Assembly (NCBI GenBank): GCA_963678675.1
Contig: OY783195.1
Location: 11,062,479 to 11,126,478, forward strand
Reading direction: 5' to 3'
Source: Xiphydria camelus
Lineage: Eukaryota > Arthropoda > Insecta > Hymenoptera > Xiphydriidae
Length of the DNA stretch: 64,000 bases
Shown here one piece after another: positions 59,256 through 64,000 of the stretch. The translations under genes and the position numbers were made by a program. The notes under the pieces were generated by a model. The model made no database searches. It had not been told where the DNA came from and saw nothing but the letters and a program-made list of their open reading frames with translations. How positions within the stretch are numbered: position 1 is the first letter of the stretch; each line of letters begins with the position of its first letter.

Positions 59256-59718
59256 AGTCTTGGCGGAGTAGGTATCGGTAAATTTTCTCCATGATGCGGA
59301 TGGTAACTTTGGATTTTGAATCGCACGTTCTTTCTTCTTATTACTTCCTACTGTATTCGTCAAATAGAAATAGCAGTCATCATGATGATTCCAGGGTTAA
59401 CTCCATATCATGGGAACAGCAAAATGCATACTCTTTTGGTTTCTTTGAGCCAGGCCGTGAGGGTCAAGCGTTTAAAGTAGCGCAACACGGCAGGCAAAAT
59501 AATCGCGAATTTCAAAGTGCTTACGCCTTTTGCCCCCCCTCCCCCTCAAATGATATATAATATTTTTCTAATTTAAATAACCATTACCGAACCGGTTATT
59601 TTGATAAAAACTCATGTCGACCCTTAAATATATAATAAAAATGGTAACTACGCATAACGCCAAATTACGAGCTAATCGAGTAAAACGGTTATCATTTTCG
59701 TAATCAGCGACCCGTACA
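59256..59718. other. Unassigned sequence
   Basis: No gene was recognised. A C-rich stretch lies near 59532-59547, and the part before the ORF1 stop at 59719 may belong to that retroelement. Confidence 0.35.
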
Positions 59719-60908
59719 TTAGTCGGTAACAGTGGTTATCCGTTCTGTAACTAAACTGACGTCGGCCTGTGTTATTTGTACTAAACCTCCATCACGTGCC
59801 TTAGCAAAAATCGTAGAGTTCCTGCACCAGACATATTTGGACCCAACGCCCTTTAGAGTGGTTTCTGCAGCGGAAAGAAGATTCATTGTACTCGCTGATT
59901 GGAGTTGACTGACAGTAACCACAGGATCACCACTTGGAACTGTGAACGAGTCATCCGTGATGCAAGAATGGTCAATTTGTGAGAACTTGAGAGGACCGAA
60001 TAACCTTTTAGCAGAGAGCAGCCAAGTAGCTGCTGATGGAACTTTGCAGACCACTGCAGAGGTAGTTTTGGTGATCGAGGTGAGGTGTGTAGCGGTCTCA
60101 CCAATTGGGCTCCTCCTCAGCAGTCTAGCACTGACAAGTTCGTCGGAATCAAAGTTGACTTTCAATGTATTGGAGACTGCCTTAGTAATTTCCAGGAGAC
60201 AGTTGACACTAGCCACTGGACCAAACGAGAAACCAGAATTAGTGAGTTCGCAAGCATTCTTGACGCCGGAGTGATCACGCTGCATATTGAGCACACTAGC
60301 ATTCATCGCAGCAGCAAGTCTGGAATAGCCAGATGATATAGATGGACCACCGGTATCACTCTGGATGCGTTGGTCTAAGCGGGTTTCGAAAATCCTAATC
60401 GTGTTCCTTAATTCCTCATTTTCACGTGCTAACTGATCAGTCTTAGCCGCAAGTGTATCAGTCTTGCTGGAGAGCTGGTCAGTTATATTTTGAAGTGTTG
60501 CCACATCAGTGACAACAGATTCAGTAGCGATTCTCAAGGGTTGTAGCTCCTGGAGAAGCTCAAATTGCCGGGCTTGGCCTTCGCTGTGTCCCGGAGTCAC
60601 CCCACGACCGCGCTAACAAAAGCCGAGAGGCACGAATCTCTTTACCCTCGAATTTTTTAGTGTTCATCCACTTTGAGGTCATCACCCTCGCCAGCTCTGT
60701 TCCTTTTCCGGCTTGGGTCAGACTTGACCGAAGAATGAGAGGAGTCAGACCCAGCCGTAGAAGGAGGGCGAAGTTGCTGATCGCTATTAATCATGCTGAC
60801 ACAGGCTCGAGAGAAGTATTTCCTTCTTACCGAAAATTTGTCGTTGGTGTAGCAAAGTAGGTGTGGCTTAGTGCAGTCAGTCACTCGGCAGACATGAATT
60901 ATGTCCAA
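59719..60908 (-). pseudogene. Non-LTR retrotransposon ORF1 (relative of elements A and B)
   Basis: Two frames: 60908-60657 (a Cys-rich start, then a Ser/Arg-rich linker) and 60600-59719 (293 codons). The second has a heptad coiled coil at residues about 30-80 (repeated SSKTDTLAAKTDQL words), then a middle domain (VNCLLEITKAVSNTLKVNFD) and the FP-like C-terminal block (GSKYVWCRNSTIFAKARDGG) shared with element A. A stop or frameshift between 60610 and 60657 splits it. No ORF2 follows downstream, so the copy is 3'-incomplete. Role when intact: RNA-binding chaperone of the retrotransposon. Confidence 0.65.
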
Positions 60909-61004
60909 TGTAGAGAGTTAGCCACTAGTTGTGCAGTAACTTTTAGTGTCTAGCCGCCAGGCGGCGGCAACGACCAATTCCACTGTACAGCTCCCACGTG
61001 ATGG

Positions 61005-61445
61005 AGTGCCACATCAACTTTAAATGCCGCCGACCTTTGAGTCACAGATTTTGTTGTAATTCTGTTTTTTATGTAGTACTTTACCATTTATAAAAAATTC
61101 TCAAATTTCTTTTTAACCCAAAATTGCGTTCTTATCCTATCATTTATTGAAATTTCCCATATTTTCTAATCTTGTGAAATTTATTCCTAATTTTCTCTTA
61201 CTAAATGAACTCTAAGAAAAAAATTCCTTATACAAAAAATGCTTTTTATAACCTGAACTTAGTGAACAAAAATTGATATCATTTCTAAACAAGGGAATAA
61301 TATGAGAAAAAATAGTTTATTTTACAAATATTTAATTCTCTGAAATACATTTTTGTTTTTAACGAAATTTTAACCATGAATTCCTTGGTATATTAGGAAA
61401 ATATTGAGCCCGAAACGAAGTTGGGATGAGCATTTGTTCATTTTA
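61005..61445 (-). repeat. Inverted partial copy of the piggyBac-like MITE interior
   Basis: It matches 19290-18855 in the opposite orientation: GCCGACCT.TGAGTCACAGAT at one end, CCGAAACGAAGTTGGGA at the other. Both TTAA-flanked ends are missing. Nothing else is recognised from 60970 to 61530. Confidence 0.75.
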
Positions 61446-61534
61446 TATTAAACAATTACTGAACATCAGAAAAAGGAATTCTTTTAAAAATAATGTGTCA
61501 GCATCTTATGTCATGATTTTTTTATTTAATTATT

Positions 61535-61880
61535 TTATAGACTGTATGATCGTTAGAAAAAGAAGATCAGAGTGATTAGTAGTGGGAATAATACAATGTG
61601 TTTGAAGTGTATGAGGAACAGCTTTCGCACACAAGAATCATTCAGTTAAAAAGTTCTTTGCATGGAAATACTTTAAGGATTCACAGTACATTACAGTGAT
61701 ATTCGGCATATTTCCTAGTGAATTAGCGAAATTATACAAATCAAGGGGACTCAAAATTTCCTCTTCAGCCGAACGCTGTAGACTAGCTCTTGCTGCCAAG
61801 CGCTTAATTGTTCCGCCAATTCCATCACAGGGTCCCTTGCCATGAGCTGTCGCAAAAAAATACCACTCAGCAGGAACAGT
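61535..61880 (-). pseudogene. HGKG-motif TE-like protein fragment, left inverted copy
   Basis: Reading leftwards from 61880: a frame with FFATAHGKG, DGIGGTIKRLAARASLQ, ILSPLDLYNFA, PNITVM and FHAKNFLTE. This pattern recurs in unnamed TE-like proteins of invertebrates, function unknown to me. It is the inverted partner of 63100-63985 and preserves the uninterrupted sequence at the site where that copy carries a MITE. Confidence 0.5.
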
Positions 61881-61914
61881 AAAGTGGCACTATGATAATA
61901 AATATTTACAAAAT

Positions 61915-62164
61915 TGTGGCGACCCATCGCGCTACGGCGCCCCGCCGCCAGGTGGCGCCACCCGTCGATTCCACGGCTTTCGGCTTCTCGTTAGTGGTCC
62001 AACAACGGGCAAGTTTCTATATAAGACCGCAACTGCCCGTCTCTCACCGAGGACCACAGAGCGTCTAAGGCAGGAGTCGGCCTAGCCTTACTGACGAGTC
62101 CACAGGCCGACTCCGGGACGAAACGCTCCGCCGATAAGATGGCGACCACATCCTTTTCGCCACA
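61915..62164 (+). repeat. 5' LTR of the TRIM-like element
   Basis: 250 bp. It contains CTATATAAGACC near 62017, a possible TATA box for transcription of the element. TG...CA ends. Confidence 0.85.
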
Positions 62165-62165
62165 T

Positions 62166-62183
62166 TGGTGACCCCGACGTGAT
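62166..62183 (+). promoter_or_regulatory. Primer binding site, tRNA-Trp type
   Basis: TGGTGACCCCGACGTGAT starts two bases after the 5' LTR and is complementary to the conserved 3' end of eukaryotic tRNA-Trp including CCA (tRNA sequence from general knowledge). Confidence 0.8.
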
Positions 62184-62280
62184 CCAGCGGAGAAGATCCA
62201 TCATCCTGCAGCATACCTTCTGGACCAAGGGAACTCCCATGACAAGGACACCTTGATCTCTGGAAGCAGAGCCAACGACA

Positions 62281-62490
62281 CGCTCACGACGTCACGACCC
62301 ACGCACGCGCTTCGACACGACGTCACGACCCACGCACACGCTTCGATATGACGTCACGGTCCACGTACACGCACTCCTCCACACTACGTCACGACCCACG
62401 CACACGTTTCGATACGACGTCACGGCACATGTACACGCACGCCTCGATACGACGTCACGGCACACGTACAGGCCCCGATACGCACGGCAT
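62281..62490 (+). repeat. Tandem GACGTCAC-rich repeat inside the TRIM element
   Basis: Units of about 37 bp with ACGACGTCACG and CACGCACACGC recur about six times. TGACGTCA (a CRE-type palindrome) occurs in the unit at 62349. The open frames crossing this array are by-products. Confidence 0.75.
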
Positions 62491-62729
62491 ACGCATGCCA
62501 CGACACACGCACCTGAGGATGATCGATCTCACATGCTGCGACGAGCACCGGCGGAGTTTCCAGCCTTCGACATCCCTCGGTATATCGAATCTCGATCGAA
62601 GATTCTTACCGAGGTCCACCGACGTCCCACGCAGTCACGCTCACAGCCAAGCCGTCGCCACACACACACACACCACTTCTTCCGCCTCGTTCCGTCTGCA
62701 TACATTAGACGTCACTAGGGGGGGAGTAC

Positions 62730-62979
62730 TGTGGCGACCCATCGCGCTACGGCGCCCCGCCGCCAGGTGGCGCCACCCGTCGACTCCACGGCTTTCGGCT
62801 TCTCGTTAGTGGTCCAACAACGGGCAAGTTTCTATATAAGACCGCAACTGCCCGTCTCTCACCGAGGACCACAGAGCGTCTAAGGCAGGAGTCGGCCTAG
62901 CCTTACTGACGAGTCCACAGGCCGACTCCGGGACGAAACGCTCCGCCGATAAGATGGCGACCACATTCTTTTCGCCACA
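62730..62979 (+). repeat. 3' LTR of the TRIM-like element
   Basis: Same as 61915-62164 except for substitutions at the GTCGA(T/C)TCC and CCACAT(C/T)CTTT positions. Confidence 0.85.
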
Positions 62980-63099
62980 AAATTCTTAAAATTTTTGAAT
63001 TGTTATGGTGCTCCATCAGAAAAATAAATAATGTTGAGTGGGTATGGTATGAATGATTTTATGTGATCAACAACGAATTCAGTAAACGTCCAGATAGAC

Positions 63100-63985
63100 T
63101 TTACTGTTCCTGCTGAGTGGCATTTTTTGCGACAGCTCATGGCAAGGGACTATTTGATGGAATTGGCGGAACACTTAAGCGCTTGGCAGCAAGAGCTAGT
63201 CTACAGCGTTCGGCTGAAGAGCAAATTTTGAGTCCCCTTGATTTGTATAATTTCGCTAATTCACCAGGAAATATGCCGAATATCACTTTAAGGTTTCTCG
63301 AGCGTTATACTAAAAATAGTAAGAAATGCTTGAAAATGATTGCATTCAGTAGATTGAAGTAAACAAAAATTCAGTTAAATTTTCAAGTCTTTTAAGAAGC
63401 TCGTTGCACAGATTCTTGAATAACAAAATAACATGTGTTCTTATGGGTTATAACTAACAAACCGCGATATTTTTGAGAAAAATAGTGAAAAAATTCTGAA
63501 ATTTTTTTACCAACAAGCTTAATGAACTAAAATCATCTATACCAATTTCCACGTTCATTAAGAAGCCTGTTATTTTTTTTATTAATGGTTCTTTATAAAT
63601 TTAATCTGATAAGTCAATGTGGTAACGTTGCATGACGTCACAATATGACCAGATTTTTTGGGCTCCATTTTTGAACTCACAGATACATACAAATACTACT
63701 GTACGTCAAACGTTGTTGCCACATCGCACGAAGAACATACTTTAGAGTGTTACTGTACTTCAGTGGATTAACTTTTAGCATGGAAAAAGCCCCTGTACCG
63801 CTCGAGAAACCTTAATGTAAAGTGAATCCTCAAAGTATTTCCATGCAAAGAACTTTTTAACTGAACGCGATTCTTGTGTGCGAAAGCTGTTCTTCGTACA
63901 CTTCAAACACATTCTATTATTCCTACTGCTAATCACTCTGTAATTACGAAAAAATATTCTTTTTCTAACGATCATACAGTCTACA
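63100..63985 (+). pseudogene. HGKG-motif TE-like protein fragment, right inverted copy, MITE-interrupted
   Basis: It reads EWHFFATAHGKG, GIGGTLKRLAARASLQ, ILSPLDLYNFAN and PNIT up to 63290, and resumes at 63813 with FHAKNF-coding sequence (AAGTATTTCCATGCAAAGAA). Compared with the left copy, the conserved CDG after HGKG is replaced by LFDG. The insertion at 63291-63812 ends the frame. It runs to the window edge. Confidence 0.5.
63291..63812. mobile_element. 522-bp MITE with TA duplication and a known empty site
   Basis: AGGTTTCTCGAGCG at the left and its inverse at the right, with TA at 63289-63290 and 63813-63814. The left copy of the gene (near 61695) has the site unfilled with a single TA, which fixes both boundaries. 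No coding sequence. Confidence 0.8.
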
Positions 63986-64000
63986 AAATAAAAAATTAAA

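Larger units (their letters stand above)
61915..62979 (+). mobile_element. Miniature LTR retrotransposon (TRIM-like), 1.07 kb
   Basis: Two 250-bp direct repeats (61915-62164 and 62730-62979) start TGTGGCGACC and end TTTTCGCCACA, flanked by AAAT (61911-61914 and 62980-62983). I count only two or so differences between the LTRs. After the first LTR is TGGTGACCCCGACGTGAT (62166-62183), complementary to the 3' end of tRNA-Trp. Before the second LTR is a purine tract AGGGGGGGAG (about 62718-62726). The 565-bp interior has no gag or pol, so it needs a helper. A tRNA-Trp primer suggests the CsRn1 branch of Ty3/Gypsy. Confidence 0.88.

Noticed and set aside
62348..62809. 153-codon frame in the miniature LTR element
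   Set aside because: It consists of tandem repeat and the start of the 3' LTR; no gag or protease motif.

Overview
This looks like a piece of an arthropod, most likely insect, nuclear genome, and it is almost entirely transposable elements (TEs). The evidence is GT-AG introns inside transposase genes, AT-rich DNA with TA, TTAA and TWA insertion sites, long microsatellites, and TE classes (PIF/Harbinger, Tc1/mariner, pogo, piggyBac-like MITEs, Helitron/Helentron, CR1/jockey-type non-LTR elements, a miniature LTR element) that commonly occur together in insects. I see no convincing host gene, tRNA, rRNA, CRISPR or prokaryotic operon. The species cannot be read from the sequence.

Layout. 1-4.5 kb: mostly featureless, with an 84-bp piggyBac-like MITE and a pogo/Tigger-like MITE. 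4.54-10.19 kb: a 5.65-kb element with identical outer terminal inverted repeats (TIRs). It contains two 1.1-kb inverted arms carrying copies of an unrecognised gene, a second broken gene of an unnamed arthropod ORF family, and four nested MITEs. 11-17.8 kb: small TIR elements, a degenerate Helitron and two foldback repeats. 17.93-25.78 kb: an apparently autonomous 7.85-kb Harbinger element with a 3-bp TSD. Its two genes, a DDE transposase and a MADF/BESS-type DNA-binding protein, lie on opposite strands with interlocked exons and introns. 25.8-29.7 kb: the palindromic repeat that received this Harbinger, plus tandem repeats. 31-36.8 kb: fragments of a non-LTR element, Harbinger, Helitron and Helentron, and a heat-shock-element-like repeat.

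36.8-52 kb: three non-LTR retrotransposons in tandem, all on the minus strand. The first is a CR1-like element whose reading frames look intact apart from a precisely inserted Helitron. The other two (A and B) are decayed relatives; B carries a Tc1 element in its RT domain. In all three, ORF1 and ORF2 share one reading frame and are separated by a single stop codon with no AUG before the endonuclease. (GA)n tracts border these elements. 52-59.3 kb: a decayed member of an unnamed arthropod ORF family, split by a pogo element whose DD35D transposase has a nonsense codon near its start. 59.7-64 kb: a non-LTR ORF1 remnant, then two inverted copies of another unnamed TE-like gene that flank a miniature LTR element with nearly identical LTRs and a tRNA-Trp-type primer binding site.

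The window reads as a nested TE graveyard with a few recent arrivals. Several insertions can be dated relative to each other because an uninterrupted paralogue or a restored reading frame marks the empty site.
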